NCBI GenBank assembly: GCA_036489885.1
Contig: DASXEW010000003.1
Span: 62,001 to 126,000 of the forward strand
Direction: 5' to 3'
DNA from: Candidatus Baltobacteraceae bacterium
Lineage (GTDB): Bacteria; Vulcanimicrobiota; Vulcanimicrobiia; Vulcanimicrobiales; Vulcanimicrobiaceae
Length of the DNA: 64,000 nucleotides
Below are positions 8,592 to 18,115 of the stretch, piece after piece. Position 1 is the first letter of the stretch, and each line of letters opens with the position of its first letter. Below the pieces are notes generated by a model that did no database searches, was not told where the DNA came from, and saw only the letters and a list, made by a program, of their open reading frames with translations. A program made the translations under genes and the position numbers.

Positions 8592-11500
8592 TCTCGCTCG
8601 TCCTGTACGGCCGCAACGACAATTACGGTTATAATCTACATAAGCGTGCTGCGATTAGCCTAAATTGTATGGCTGAAATCCTCACCGACCCCGACGATGA
8701 GATCATCTTCGTCGATTACAACACGCCCGACGACTTCCCGACCTTCCCGGAAGCGATTCAAGACACGCTTACGGCGAAGGCACGAGCGGCACTGAGAATT
8801 TTGCGCGTGCGTCCTTCACAGCACGAGCGATTCCAAGACAAGACACACTTGGTTTGTCTAGAGCCGATCGCGCGCAACGTCGGAATCCGCCGGTCCAATC
8901 CCACGAACCGTTGGATCCTCTCGACGAATACGGACATGGTGTTTTATCCGCGAAACAACAAATCTCTTTCGGAGATCGTTTCGTCGCTTCCTGATGCGTA
9001 CTATCACCTGCCTCGCTTCGAAGTTCCCGAGTCGTTGTGGGAAGGCGCGAACCGGATGGACCCTGATGGGACAATCAGTTCCTTTGGAACTTGGGGTCGC
9101 GAACTTCATCTAAACGAGATCGTATACACGTCGCTTTCCGACGTGCGATACGACGGCCCGGGTGATTTTCAACTCATGCTCCGTTCGGACATTTGGAACA
9201 TTCACGGATTTCACGAGAGCATGCTGGTAGGGTGGCATGTCGATTCGAATATCGCTCGCAGACTTTCTCTGATCCCTAGGGCTCTAGGCGACGTCGTCGA
9301 TGAGCTCTACGGTTACCACTGCGATCATACACGCCAGGTAACTCCCGCGCACAAGGCACGCGGTATTCAAAATGATCAGAAGATCTATTATGAGAACGTC
9401 ACAGGTGCCGACGTCCGTGCACAATCCAAAACTTGGGGGCTCGCCGACGAAATCGTAGAAGAAATACGCGTTGACCCAACCGGCAATACTTACCTCGTGG
9501 CGTTGCAGTCCGCGATTGACGCGCCATTAGACAAGCCGACGACGACCGGCTACTCGTCCACGAGTTTCAATCACCTCGACTATCCGATCGAACACGTCGC
9601 GCCCTTTCTTGCAGACAGCCTTGCGAGCTATCCACGCGATACGGTTCTCGGTTGGTCTGGAGCCAAGAGAAGTCTGTTGCGGCGCTTCGCGCGGGTTTGG
9701 AAGGCGCTCGGTTTCTCGGCGCCTATCATGGTCTTCGCCGACGCAAAGTGGCTGGGTCCGGACCTTCCAGTCAATTGTGTCTGGATGCCGTGGGAAGAAG
9801 CTATCGAACGGGCGACTGTCTTTGTGTTCGATTGGGGAAAACCTGATGAAGGTCCGCCGCTCGCGGAGTGGCTCTTTCAAAACGACCCGATCATTCAGCA
9901 CGTAACTCGCGACTTTCGGCGCGCTGTCCGAAGCGAACGGTACCGGGTCGAACGGAATCCCAGCGCCGCGAGACGGTTCATCGGAATCAACGCGATCTGC
10001 AACTCCGTCGAGGGAGTTTTCAATAACAACGTTGGCGCCGCACTCACGCCGCTCGCAACGCATATCAGGCAAGGCTTCTTGAACGCAACACCGAGCGACG
10101 AATTATTATCGGCACTTTATATCGGCCAAGCCGGAAATCGAATGCCACGTGCTATCGTCACGTTGCCGAAAATTGAAGGCTACGTTTTTTACGGCCCGTA
10201 TCTCGACCTTGATCCGGGAGCTTTTCGCTTTACCGTTGAGTTCGACGATGTAAAATACACCTCGCGTTCCCCCGCGACATTGGTCCTGGAAGTCGTTGCT
10301 AGCGCGCGGCTCATCGCCTATCGCGAGATACTCCGTAAGGATCTGGCTGACGGCACCGTATCGCTCGACTTCAATATTTCGCCGGAAATTGGAAACGCAG
10401 GGGACTGGCCGAGAATCGAGTTTCGCCTGAAGACGTCGGGATCGATCAGCCTCGCGGTCCGGAACGCCTTCCTCGATGAGCTGGAAATGGATCAGGCTCA
10501 TTTCGAAGGGCTTCGTGAATTCGATTGTGCCCCGTTGCTATCAATCGGACCGGCAGGGACGGCGGGAGGCTCCCCCGCGAACAGTGAGCGTCGCGCAATA
10601 CATGCAAAGCGGGGCGTAAACGACCTTCTCGTTTTTGGTCCACATTTTTGGCTGGAAAGCGGACATTACGAAGTGACGTTCGAGTTTGATGTCTCTCGTC
10701 CGAATGCAGACTCGTCAATCCGCGTGTACGTCGCATCTCACCTCGGCAAACGCATCTTGGGAAGCGGGGTTGCCGAACCCGGCAAGCGCGGGATTGCCTC
10801 GTGCACGGTAGCGTTTGATATACCCAACGAAACGCCGGCGGCTGAACTGGGGCTGCTTGAGTTTCTCGTGTGGTCCGACGGACGACCTCGCTTTTCTCTA
10901 CTCTCGGCGCGCGTTAAATACGTGCGCCATCTCACTGCCGCAACAAGACCGGATATTGAGCCGCGTGACCTCTTGGCAATGCTACCAACCGGTCGCGGCG
11001 GGAAAACAGTTCCCGGTAAGATCGTCTCAGTCGTCGGCGCATATGGGGCGGTATTCTTCGGCCCATATCTCGACCTGAAACCCGGGTCGTATCGTGTTTG
11101 CGTGGCTTTGAAGCCGAGCGGGGCGCAAAACCCAGACGCTTCCCCCGGCCTCTCATTAGCAGTCGTAAGTGATGCAGGGATTCTTGCCTTTCATCAAATC
11201 ACCGCGCAAGAACTCGACCTGGGAAGCGTCGAGATGTTCTTCAGCAGCCCCGAAGAGCGTGGCTGCCGCAGGACCGAGTTCGTATTACGTACGACCGGCC
11301 ATGTCGCGGTCGAAGTGTCGTCCGTCGTTTTCGAAGAAATCGGAGGGTCAATTCCCGGAGGGATCGCGCAGTCGACGGATCTTTTACCAATGCTCGAGAT
11401 TCACGAGGCCGCCAAGTGGGAGCGCGCACCGGGAAAATCCGATCAGCTTCGGAGCCCGTTCGGCGCGGGTGGAATCATGGCATATGGACCGTACGTCGCC

Positions 11501-11827
11501 TTGCTGCCCGGAGACTATGAAGTCGATTTTGATGCTGTCTTTCGCGGATGCTTGCCAAATACAACAATTCGCGTTGATGTGGCAACCGATCTCGGGCAAA
11601 ACATCTTGGCCCAGGGACGCCTGGTGCCTACGCAGGTCTTGGGCACTGGTTCGGCTCGAGCAACTCTGAAATTCTCCGTAAATGGGTCAGTGAGCTCCAG
11701 CCAAACGGCACGCTACGAGTTCAGAGTATGGTCCTCGCGAAAGGCTGACGTCATCCTGACGGGCGTCCGCCTCAGACGGACGACGAGCTACAGCGGGGTT
11801 GCCGCTACTACTGCCGCGCTGCCGTAA
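8588..11827 (+). CDS. Very large glycosyltransferase with four C-terminal beta-domain repeats
   Basis: 1079 residues. The N-terminal 290 residues resemble a GT2/GT-A glycosyltransferase: MISLVLYGRNDNYGYNLHKR, DEIIFVDYNTPDD and a metal-binding-like WILSTNTDMVFYPR, followed by GDFQLMLRSDIWNIHGF. Residues about 330-500 form a domain I do not recognise. From about residue 526 there are four repeats of roughly 108 residues (starting near 526, 671, 809, 956), each with the core F.GP...L.PG.Y.V and a later R.EF/V..+ segment. They look like carbohydrate-binding-type beta-sandwich modules. The gene is the last of the + strand export operon and overlaps the convergent dehydrogenase gene by 40 bases. 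The repeats might tether the enzyme to its glycan or measure it; that is inference. Confidence 0.8.
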   Translation: MISLVLYGRNDNYGYNLHKRAAISLNCMAEILTDPDDEIIFVDYNTPDDFPTFPEAIQDTLTAKARAALRILRVRPSQHERFQDKTHLVCLEPIARNVGIRRSNPTNRWILSTNTDMVFYPRNNKSLSEIVSSLPDAYYHLPRFEVPESLWEGANRMDPDGTISSFGTWGRELHLNEIVYTSLSDVRYDGPGDFQLMLRSDIWNIHGFHESMLVGWHVDSNIARRLSLIPRALGDVVDELYGYHCDHTRQVTPAHKARGIQNDQKIYYENVTGADVRAQSKTWGLADEIVEEIRVDPTGNTYLVALQSAIDAPLDKPTTTGYSSTSFNHLDYPIEHVAPFLADSLASYPRDTVLGWSGAKRSLLRRFARVWKALGFSAPIMVFADAKWLGPDLPVNCVWMPWEEAIERATVFVFDWGKPDEGPPLAEWLFQNDPIIQHVTRDFRRAVRSERYRVERNPSAARRFIGINAICNSVEGVFNNNVGAALTPLATHIRQGFLNATPSDELLSALYIGQAGNRMPRAIVTLPKIEGYVFYGPYLDLDPGAFRFTVEFDDVKYTSRSPATLVLEVVASARLIAYREILRKDLADGTVSLDFNISPEIGNAGDWPRIEFRLKTSGSISLAVRNAFLDELEMDQAHFEGLREFDCAPLLSIGPAGTAGGSPANSERRAIHAKRGVNDLLVFGPHFWLESGHYEVTFEFDVSRPNADSSIRVYVASHLGKRILGSGVAEPGKRGIASCTVAFDIPNETPAAELGLLEFLVWSDGRPRFSLLSARVKYVRHLTAATRPDIEPRDLLAMLPTGRGGKTVPGKIVSVVGAYGAVFFGPYLDLKPGSYRVCVALKPSGAQNPDASPGLSLAVVSDAGILAFHQITAQELDLGSVEMFFSSPEERGCRRTEFVLRTTGHVAVEVSSVVFEEIGGSIPGGIAQSTDLLPMLEIHEAAKWERAPGKSDQLRSPFGAGGIMAYGPYVALLPGDYEVDFDAVFRGCLPNTTIRVDVATDLGQNILAQGRLVPTQVLGTGSARATLKFSVNGSVSSSQTARYEFRVWSSRKADVILTGVRLRRTTSYSGVAATTAALP
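10160..11790 (+). repeat. Four-fold protein-domain repeat inside the large glycosyltransferase gene
   Basis: Diverged coding repeats with a spacing of about 140-147 codons. Anchor motifs in order are VFYGPYLDLDPGAFRF, VFGPHFWLESGHYEV, VFFGPYLDLKPGSYRV and MAYGPYVALLPGDYEV. Each repeat also carries a mid-strand of the type VA(S/T)..G..IL and ends with a hydrophobic strand (EFRLKTSG, EFLVWSDG, EFVLRTTG, EFRVWSSR). The DNA is diverged, so these are old internal duplications. Confidence 0.75.
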
Positions 11828-13119
11828 CCAAGCCAGATCGGCTCTACCGCCGACCTACTCGCATCTGTCGTTAAGATTCGCCAACAATCAATCACGGGCA
11901 CGACCCTCGGCAGATTCGCTTTCGAAAGCCGTGCGTATTCGGGCCACGGCGTGACGATGATTGCAATGTCGACGTTCTGCAATGCATCCTCGATGCTATC
12001 CGCACGAACGACGCCCGATCCGAGAATTCCCGACGCTACTTCGCCTGCCACGGGATCATGTATTGTCACGACATAGCCGTCGTCATGGAGACGCTTCGCG
12101 AGCAAAAGGCCCTGGCTCTGCTCGACAACCGACGTGTCCGGTTTATAGGACATGCCAAGAATAGCGACACGAGCCCCGTCTGACACACGTGACGAGATCG
12201 CTTGTACGAGGCGATCGATCTGATACTTGTTGATCGCATCGGTCGCGCGTGCGATATCGGGCCGAGCGCCTACACTGCTTGCGAGTGCAGCGAAAGCCAC
12301 ATTGTCGCGCGGGAAACATGGGCCGCCGTAACCGGTTGCACCACGAAGATATTTTCTCCCGATTCGCGTGTCGCTTCCAATCGCGTCCGCGACGACGTCG
12401 GCGTCTGCGCCTGGAAGTCGATCACAGATGTCGGCGATCATGTTGGCATACGAGATCTTGGTTGTAACGAATGTGTTGACCGCGATCTTCGCTAACTCTG
12501 CATTCACGAAGTTCATGCGTCGAGCCGGCGGATTATTTTCGCAAACCCACTTATAAACCGACTCGACCGTGTCGCCGGCGCGCCGGTCGCTCTCACCGAT
12601 CAACAAAAAATCGGGACGGAGCATATTATTGACGACGCTACCGAGCGCGATAAATTCCGGATTGTAACAGAGGCCGATGTCCGAACCCACGGATCGGCCT
12701 GATGACCGCTCCAGGGTTTCGCTAATGACACCTCCCGTTGCCCCCGGCATAACCGTCGATGTAACAACGACGACGTGATATGCGCTCCTCTTGCGCAATG
12801 CTGCACCCAACTTTTCGACAACGGCAAGCACGCACTCGTTCGAGAATGCACCGCTCTCGTCACTGGGCGTCGGCACGATAATAAATGTGACGTCACTCTG
12901 GTCGACGAGCTGCTCGTAATCGGACGTGACGGCCATCCGATCTTTTCCTGCGTCAATCATCTCTTGTAAGCGCGGCTCGTCGACCGGCGCTCGCCCAGCC
13001 GCCAAGGCTGTCAGGAATGCCGCATTTGCGTCAAGACCAATGAGGCGATGCCCTTTTGCTGCGAAAACGGCCGCCATCGGCGCTCCGAGCTTCCCTAAGC
13101 CGATTACGGAGACGTTCAT
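11788..13119 (-). CDS. Nucleotide-sugar dehydrogenase (UDP-glucose/GDP-mannose DH family)
   Basis: 443-residue NAD-dependent four-electron dehydrogenase that makes a nucleotide-linked uronic acid. The N-terminal Rossmann motif is VIGLGKLGAPMAAVFA with the acidic LIGLDAN at the end of strand 2; the catalytic Cys lies in GYGGPCFPRDN near residue 262; the C-terminal UDP-binding domain has VAILGMSYKPDTSVVEQS. It could be UDP-glucose 6-dehydrogenase or a UDP-HexNAc/GDP-mannose variant; the sequence alone does not decide. It is alone on the - strand between two + strand blocks and converges on the large glycosyltransferase with a 40-base overlap. Its start is 54 bases from the divergent epimerase gene, so a shared promoter region is likely. 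Confidence 0.9.
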   Translation of the reverse strand: MNVSVIGLGKLGAPMAAVFAAKGHRLIGLDANAAFLTALAAGRAPVDEPRLQEMIDAGKDRMAVTSDYEQLVDQSDVTFIIVPTPSDESGAFSNECVLAVVEKLGAALRKRSAYHVVVVTSTVMPGATGGVISETLERSSGRSVGSDIGLCYNPEFIALGSVVNNMLRPDFLLIGESDRRAGDTVESVYKWVCENNPPARRMNFVNAELAKIAVNTFVTTKISYANMIADICDRLPGADADVVADAIGSDTRIGRKYLRGATGYGGPCFPRDNVAFAALASSVGARPDIARATDAINKYQIDRLVQAISSRVSDGARVAILGMSYKPDTSVVEQSQGLLLAKRLHDDGYVVTIHDPVAGEVASGILGSGVVRADSIEDALQNVDIAIIVTPWPEYARLSKANLPRVVPVIDCWRILTTDASRSAVEPIWLGYGSAAVVAATPL

Positions 13120-13173
13120 ACTGCGCGCTGTTTCGAAGGAGAGGAACCTCGAACCTCGGAACAGCGATTGGCT

Positions 13174-14172
13174 ATGTCACGGGGACCAATACTTATAGCG
13201 GGCGGCGGCGGATTCATTGGGGGCTGGATGGCTCGCGAAGCGTTATCTCGCGGCTATTCTTACGTCCGCAGCGTTGATGTGAAACCCCGAGAAGCATGGT
13301 ACCAAGTCCATTCAGACGTCGACAATCTCGTTCTCGATCTTCGAAATCCTGATGATTGCCGCCGAGCGCTACGCGGTGTAGAGAACGTCATAAATCTCGC
13401 CGCAGATATGGGCGGCATGGGGTACATTGAGAATCACCGCGCAAACTGTATGATCTCAGTTCTCATCAACACGAACTTGCTGTGCGCCGCTCGAGATCTG
13501 ACCGTCGAACGCTACTTCTTTTCTTCGTCGGCCTGCGTATACAACGTTGACAAGCAACGCGAAGCTGATGTAACGCCTCTGAAAGAGGACGACGCATACC
13601 CTGCGATGCCGGAAAACGGCTATGGGTGGGAAAAGCTCTTTTCGGAGCGGATGTGCCGGCACTTCTATGAAGACTTCGGTCTTCAAACGCGTGTCGCTCG
13701 ATACCACAACGTCTACGGGCCAGAAGGTACGTGGGACGGGGGTCGCGAGAAAGCGCCGGCGGCAATCTGCCGCAAAGTTGCGCTCGCGAAACTCTCAGGT
13801 AAGCGCGAGATTGAGATTTGGGGTGACGGCGAGCAGACCCGGACGTTTATGTACATTGATGATTGCGTTCATGGCACCTACATGCTCACTGATGGTGATT
13901 TCGCGGAACCCTTAAACGTCGGCTCGGGCGAGTTAGTCTCGATCAATCAGATGGTAGGCATTGTCGAGAAAATCGCCGGCATCAAATTGAAGCGCTCATA
14001 CAAACTCGACGCTCCAAAAGGTGTGCGCGGCCGCAGCTCGGACAACCGATTAATCAAAACAATCTTTAAATGGGAGCCGACGATCTCTCTGGAGAGCGGC
14101 CTAGAAAAAACCTACCACTGGATCTATGACCAAATAGTCGCTGCCAATAGAGTACCGCAGATCGCGCGGTAA
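13174..14172 (+). CDS. GDP-mannose 3,5-epimerase-like SDR
   Basis: 332-residue extended SDR. Glycine motif GGGGFIGGWMA at the start. The segment NLAADMGGMGYIENHRANC, the Cys of SSSACVYN, YGWEKLFSE (Tyr/Lys pair) and GGREKAPAAICRK closely follow the plant/bacterial GDP-mannose 3,5-epimerase pattern, where the SSAC Cys and the EKAP Lys are the epimerisation acid/base. GDGEQTRTFMYIDDCVHG is also shared with that family. Expected product is GDP-L-galactose or GDP-L-gulose for the polymer. I chose the ATG at 13174; a TTG two codons upstream (13168) is possible. A related 4-epimerase/4,6-dehydratase activity is the alternative. Confidence 0.82.
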   Translation: MSRGPILIAGGGGFIGGWMAREALSRGYSYVRSVDVKPREAWYQVHSDVDNLVLDLRNPDDCRRALRGVENVINLAADMGGMGYIENHRANCMISVLINTNLLCAARDLTVERYFFSSSACVYNVDKQREADVTPLKEDDAYPAMPENGYGWEKLFSERMCRHFYEDFGLQTRVARYHNVYGPEGTWDGGREKAPAAICRKVALAKLSGKREIEIWGDGEQTRTFMYIDDCVHGTYMLTDGDFAEPLNVGSGELVSINQMVGIVEKIAGIKLKRSYKLDAPKGVRGRSSDNRLIKTIFKWEPTISLESGLEKTYHWIYDQIVAANRVPQIAR

Positions 14173-14261
14173 GCGGGCAGAGCTCCGGTGTCCGCACGAC
14201 TCCGTGAATCGCAGAATGCAACACCAGTTGAAAGCAGTCGACTGCCCAGCGCAGCGAACTC

Positions 14262-15833
14262 ATGCAATGCGATCGCAGTGATGACTGTCTTTCGGGAGCC
14301 AACCAGTTGACGAACTATTTCGACCGCATCAATATCTTCGATGAACGCACGGTCGATCTCCAGACGATCCTGAAGGCTCCACTATTTGTTAACGATGCTA
14401 AGCCTATAGCCGAGGAGCCACTAAAGGTCGAGATGCCGCCGCATGATTGGCATTTCGGGGTCGTCTTCCAGATCGCTGATGATAGCGGCTTGCGACAGAG
14501 CGCCGATATCGTCGTCGCACGCTTTCGCATAATCCTTTCCGCCGGGGACATCAGAGTTGGGTGTGTCGATCCGACATCAGCATTTCTAGTGGGAGATGAG
14601 CTCGAACTCGCAGCACGACCCGAACTCCAAACCGTGGAGGTAGAGATCCCGCCTGACGCTGGCTCGATTGTGTTTCGTACCGGCCTGACAGCGACTTCGC
14701 GCGCGCCAATCCTACAATTCGACTGCTGGCAAGTCGTAGTCGGCAAACGAGCCGCCGCCGTTTCAGTTACTGACGTCTTATGCGACTCAGCATCGCGGGT
14801 AGAATCGACCTCAATCCCGGTCGCAGTTGCGGAAGTGGAGCTTCTAATAAGCCATTCGACGCGCCGCTTCGACCATAGAAGGTCGTCAACGGAATTTCTT
14901 CGCGCGCGCTATGCAGACCGGGAGCGTCTGCGTAATCTTCCAGCCTTCGAGACTTTGGCATCGGCCAGCACGGCTCACTCTCTGCACGGAGCGCTCACCC
15001 ACGTGCGTCTTAGCGCGTCGGGTGGCGACTTGTCGCTGGAGCCGATTCGTTGCATCGATAGCCGCGAGCTCATCCAGCAGGCGGCTTTGGTAGGAACGCG
15101 TTTGGTGATTTGCTCGAATGGCTTCATGTGCGTGTTGCCGGCGTTAGACTATAGACTTCGGGGCGACGAGTTCGATCGAGGATCTCCGTTCCGCATCGAT
15201 GACCCGTGGTTCGCGGGCCTTCACACCGTGGTCGGAATTGATTCGGATTCATGCCTAGTTTCAGCAGCCGGTCCCGACGCCGTATTATGGGTTGATCTCG
15301 AATCACGACGAGTCACCCACCGTTTTCGGCTGCCAGAGGATCGGTATGGATCTAACTACCCCGTGACTCTAGAGACCTCGGTGAATGAGCACTATATTCC
15401 CAACGACTACCAACTGGGTCATTTGAATTCCGCATTCCCAGACCGCCACGGTGGTTGCTACTTCACAACGCTTGGGCAAGGGGACGTCGCGCACGTTGAT
15501 CGGAACGGAAAGTGGGAAATCATTGCTTCTGGCTACATCGGCTTACACGGCCTTAGAGAATCTCTCGATCGCACGTTTCTGTACTTTTCGGAGAGCCCGA
15601 CGGGCAAACTCTGGAAGATAGCGCACGGCTCAGTGTATCTCATGGCAGACATTGAGACCAAATGGCTTCACGACTCGCAGCAGATATCGCCGACTCTCTT
15701 CGCTTGCCTCTCTGTCGATAGGAACGAGCTGCTCCTGATCGACACTTTAAGCGGAAAAGAGTCGGCCGCTTTTGATCTCAGTTCTCGAGGGCATAACCCC
15801 CAATTTCTCTCCCTCGTGAGCCAAGGGACCTGA
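14262..15833 (+). CDS. Unknown protein: beta-module plus beta-propeller-like C-terminus
   Basis: 523 residues, no signal peptide or membrane segment seen. Residues about 57-160 form a beta-rich module (IVVARFRIILSAGDIRVG ... ELQTVEVEIP ... SIVFRTG) that aligns with the C-terminal module of the membrane protein at 15967-18111. Residues about 225-520 have repeated short hydrophobic strands with DxxG/NxxH turns (AGPDAVLWVDLESRRVT, GGCYFTTLGQGDVAHVDRNG, LYFSESPTGKLWKIA, ELLLIDTLSGK), as in NHL/SMP-30 or DUF4915-like propellers. The function is unknown. It sits 89 bases after the epimerase gene and before the tandem membrane proteins, so it is probably part of the polysaccharide locus. A glycan-binding or lyase-like role is speculation. 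Confidence 0.7.
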   Translation: MQCDRSDDCLSGANQLTNYFDRINIFDERTVDLQTILKAPLFVNDAKPIAEEPLKVEMPPHDWHFGVVFQIADDSGLRQSADIVVARFRIILSAGDIRVGCVDPTSAFLVGDELELAARPELQTVEVEIPPDAGSIVFRTGLTATSRAPILQFDCWQVVVGKRAAAVSVTDVLCDSASRVESTSIPVAVAEVELLISHSTRRFDHRRSSTEFLRARYADRERLRNLPAFETLASASTAHSLHGALTHVRLSASGGDLSLEPIRCIDSRELIQQAALVGTRLVICSNGFMCVLPALDYRLRGDEFDRGSPFRIDDPWFAGLHTVVGIDSDSCLVSAAGPDAVLWVDLESRRVTHRFRLPEDRYGSNYPVTLETSVNEHYIPNDYQLGHLNSAFPDRHGGCYFTTLGQGDVAHVDRNGKWEIIASGYIGLHGLRESLDRTFLYFSESPTGKLWKIAHGSVYLMADIETKWLHDSQQISPTLFACLSVDRNELLLIDTLSGKESAAFDLSSRGHNPQFLSLVSQGT

Positions 15834-15966
15834 CCGCCGGAATCCTGCATAGAAAAGACATGCGCGCGCGATTAAACGACAGGTTCACGCTCTCGGCTCT
15901 TCCGTACGCGTCCAGGTTTGCAAGAAGCGCCTGGATTAGCGGACCTCGCATTCGCCTGATTAGAGC

Positions 15967-18111
15967 ATGAGTGATAGCACCGGTCAGACTCGACGGCACG
16001 TTTCGCGCCTTTCTGTCGACGTTATTGCCATCTTGCTCGTGCCCTTTGTACTTACGACGGCTAACAATACATGGATCTTTTGCAAACCGCTCTTCATCGA
16101 TCGATGGATCTATACTGGTTTGCAACTTCACTTTGCCGCACTTTCGACACGATTTTGGTATACGTACTATCCATCGCGTGAACCGTGGCTCCTAGTTGGA
16201 TGGCTAGCTCACCGAGTATTTGAACCGGCGACGGCTCTTTACGTCTTACACTTCGCGGTATTTTATCTGTCCGCGTTTTCACTCTATTCAGCAGTATTAA
16301 TGCTGTTCTCGGATCGTCTAGCGGCTTTAGGCAGTGTTATGCTACTTGTTACGCAGTCCGAATTCCTAACCGCGACTGGCTGGGATTACGTTGACGGAGT
16401 CTACACGGCATTTTTTGCGCTAAGTATTTCGGCTCTCGTCGGGGTCGCGCTGCGACACAGGTGGAAGATATTTGCGCTGCTGTGGGGTGCGGCCATAGCC
16501 TGCATTGCGTCGCTCTATCCTCTTTTAGCGATTCTCTTGCCAGCAGAGCTCGTCGGGTTTTTTCTGCTAAATAGGGCCGCGTCGCGACGATCAATCACAG
16601 TCGTCGGACTTTTTTGCGTACTCGGGGGCATAACAACGATACTAATTCTCTGCTGCCTTGCATGGTTAGCCGGCGGACCATTCGCCTATTTCCAAGGCCA
16701 ACTTATGAAGTTGTTCGAGGTTGAGGGCAACCTCGCTCGCTGGTATCAGAACCCGAGTGAATGGATATGGACGGCAGCGTTTCTGATCATCCCCTTCGCG
16801 GTCGCCTCATACAGCGCACTGGAATCCATCCGTTGCTGGCGGAGGTACGCCGATCGCACTGAGACGATGAAAGGAGACGAGACCGGCGCGCACCTCTTTG
16901 CCGTGAGCGTTGCTAATCTGGTAGCGCTTTTCACGTTCATCGCATTGGAAGCCGATCATTTCCTCGTCTTGCAGCTAGACGACAAAGTAAACGCATTGCT
17001 TCCGTTCGCGTTCTGCGTAGTAGGCGGTGCCATCGCCACCGCCCTCCGTCGAATCCCCGACTCTCCGCGAATATCCCTTACGATCGCAATATTTATGATC
17101 CCGCTCGCCCCGTGGATCCTCGCGAATTTTACGTTTGTTCACCCGCACGTGCAGTATTTCCAGGGCACCGTTCAGGAGATCTCTTGGCTGATCGCGATCT
17201 TCTTCGCGCTCGCAGTGTGCTCATTAGCCCCGCGTGTCGGTTTTTTGGCGACAATTGTTGTCCTCACGACGATAGGTTTCGGAGCAGCGGACGATCAGCT
17301 CATGACCTTCCCTGCCAATCCTTACTACAAGCAGGGGACGTTGGCAGTAATCGATGCCTCTGAGCGAATCGGGCAATATAATACGGATGCCAGCGGCCGT
17401 TTCTGGTTCAACCTCTTAGATCGATCTTCGGCCCTAGAGAGGGATGTCAACTCAACTTATCTAGGACCTTTCACTAGGCTAAATGACCACTTCCCGAGCC
17501 TAGCCAACAACGATGGCTCCACCGCAGTTGTATCGCCCGGTGATCGGCTGATCATCCTGTTCGATAGTGGTGACGCGATAGCAAACGCGAACCGATCCTT
17601 GGCACGAGAGGGTGTCTTTCTTCGGCCAATCACGATACAAGAGGAGAAACGACCCGGCGTTGACTTTCGCTTTGCAGTTGCTGCCGCTCAAGCGAGAATG
17701 CCCGAGCGCAGCGACTCACTTCTCCTATCGGCGTCATCTGCTGTGCTAGCTCGCGGTTTGCGAGCAAGCCTGCAGTGGCCAATATCGTTAAGTATTCCGG
17801 ATAAACCGTGGGCATATGCCGCCGATATTCCGATTCCGCATTACGATGGAAAAGGCGACGCCACTAAAGGAATCGTAGAGATCGAAACAAGAACGACGCG
17901 CGGTGAGCTGTGGGTTGGCATATTGTCTCGCGATCGGAAATCATTCATTCGGCGAAGAGCCCTTTCCACCGCCGCTGAACTCCGCACGATTTTCGTAAAC
18001 ATCGATTTGGGGAACGCGTCGGACATCGTTTTCCAAAACGGTCCGCTCGGTCACCTGGGCCAAAGCGAGGTTGATTCCGTTCGTGTAATCGTCCCAACGG
18101 ACGAGCGCTAG
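15967..18111 (+). CDS. Multi-pass membrane protein, GT-C-like, with C-terminal beta-module (tandem paralog 1)
   Basis: 714 residues. Residues 10-450 contain about ten to twelve hydrophobic segments. After the first is the conserved loop NNTWIFCKPLFIDRWIYTG with an Asp in the position where GT-C enzymes keep their catalytic acid; ATGWDYVDGVYTAFFAL follows. A periplasmic part holds NPYYKQGTLAV and LERDVNSTYLGP. All of this is repeated in the next gene. Only this copy has an extra C-terminal module (about residues 605-712: GIVEIETRTTRGELWVGIL, ELRTIFVNIDL, DIVFQNGP), shared with the N-terminus of the 14262-15833 protein. It is likely a polyprenyl-sugar-dependent glycosyltransferase acting outside the membrane; the family is not firmly recognised. 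ATG at 15967. Confidence 0.75.
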   Translation: MSDSTGQTRRHVSRLSVDVIAILLVPFVLTTANNTWIFCKPLFIDRWIYTGLQLHFAALSTRFWYTYYPSREPWLLVGWLAHRVFEPATALYVLHFAVFYLSAFSLYSAVLMLFSDRLAALGSVMLLVTQSEFLTATGWDYVDGVYTAFFALSISALVGVALRHRWKIFALLWGAAIACIASLYPLLAILLPAELVGFFLLNRAASRRSITVVGLFCVLGGITTILILCCLAWLAGGPFAYFQGQLMKLFEVEGNLARWYQNPSEWIWTAAFLIIPFAVASYSALESIRCWRRYADRTETMKGDETGAHLFAVSVANLVALFTFIALEADHFLVLQLDDKVNALLPFAFCVVGGAIATALRRIPDSPRISLTIAIFMIPLAPWILANFTFVHPHVQYFQGTVQEISWLIAIFFALAVCSLAPRVGFLATIVVLTTIGFGAADDQLMTFPANPYYKQGTLAVIDASERIGQYNTDASGRFWFNLLDRSSALERDVNSTYLGPFTRLNDHFPSLANNDGSTAVVSPGDRLIILFDSGDAIANANRSLAREGVFLRPITIQEEKRPGVDFRFAVAAAQARMPERSDSLLLSASSAVLARGLRASLQWPISLSIPDKPWAYAADIPIPHYDGKGDATKGIVEIETRTTRGELWVGILSRDRKSFIRRRALSTAAELRTIFVNIDLGNASDIVFQNGPLGHLGQSEVDSVRVIVPTDER

Positions 18112-18115
18112 CGCC

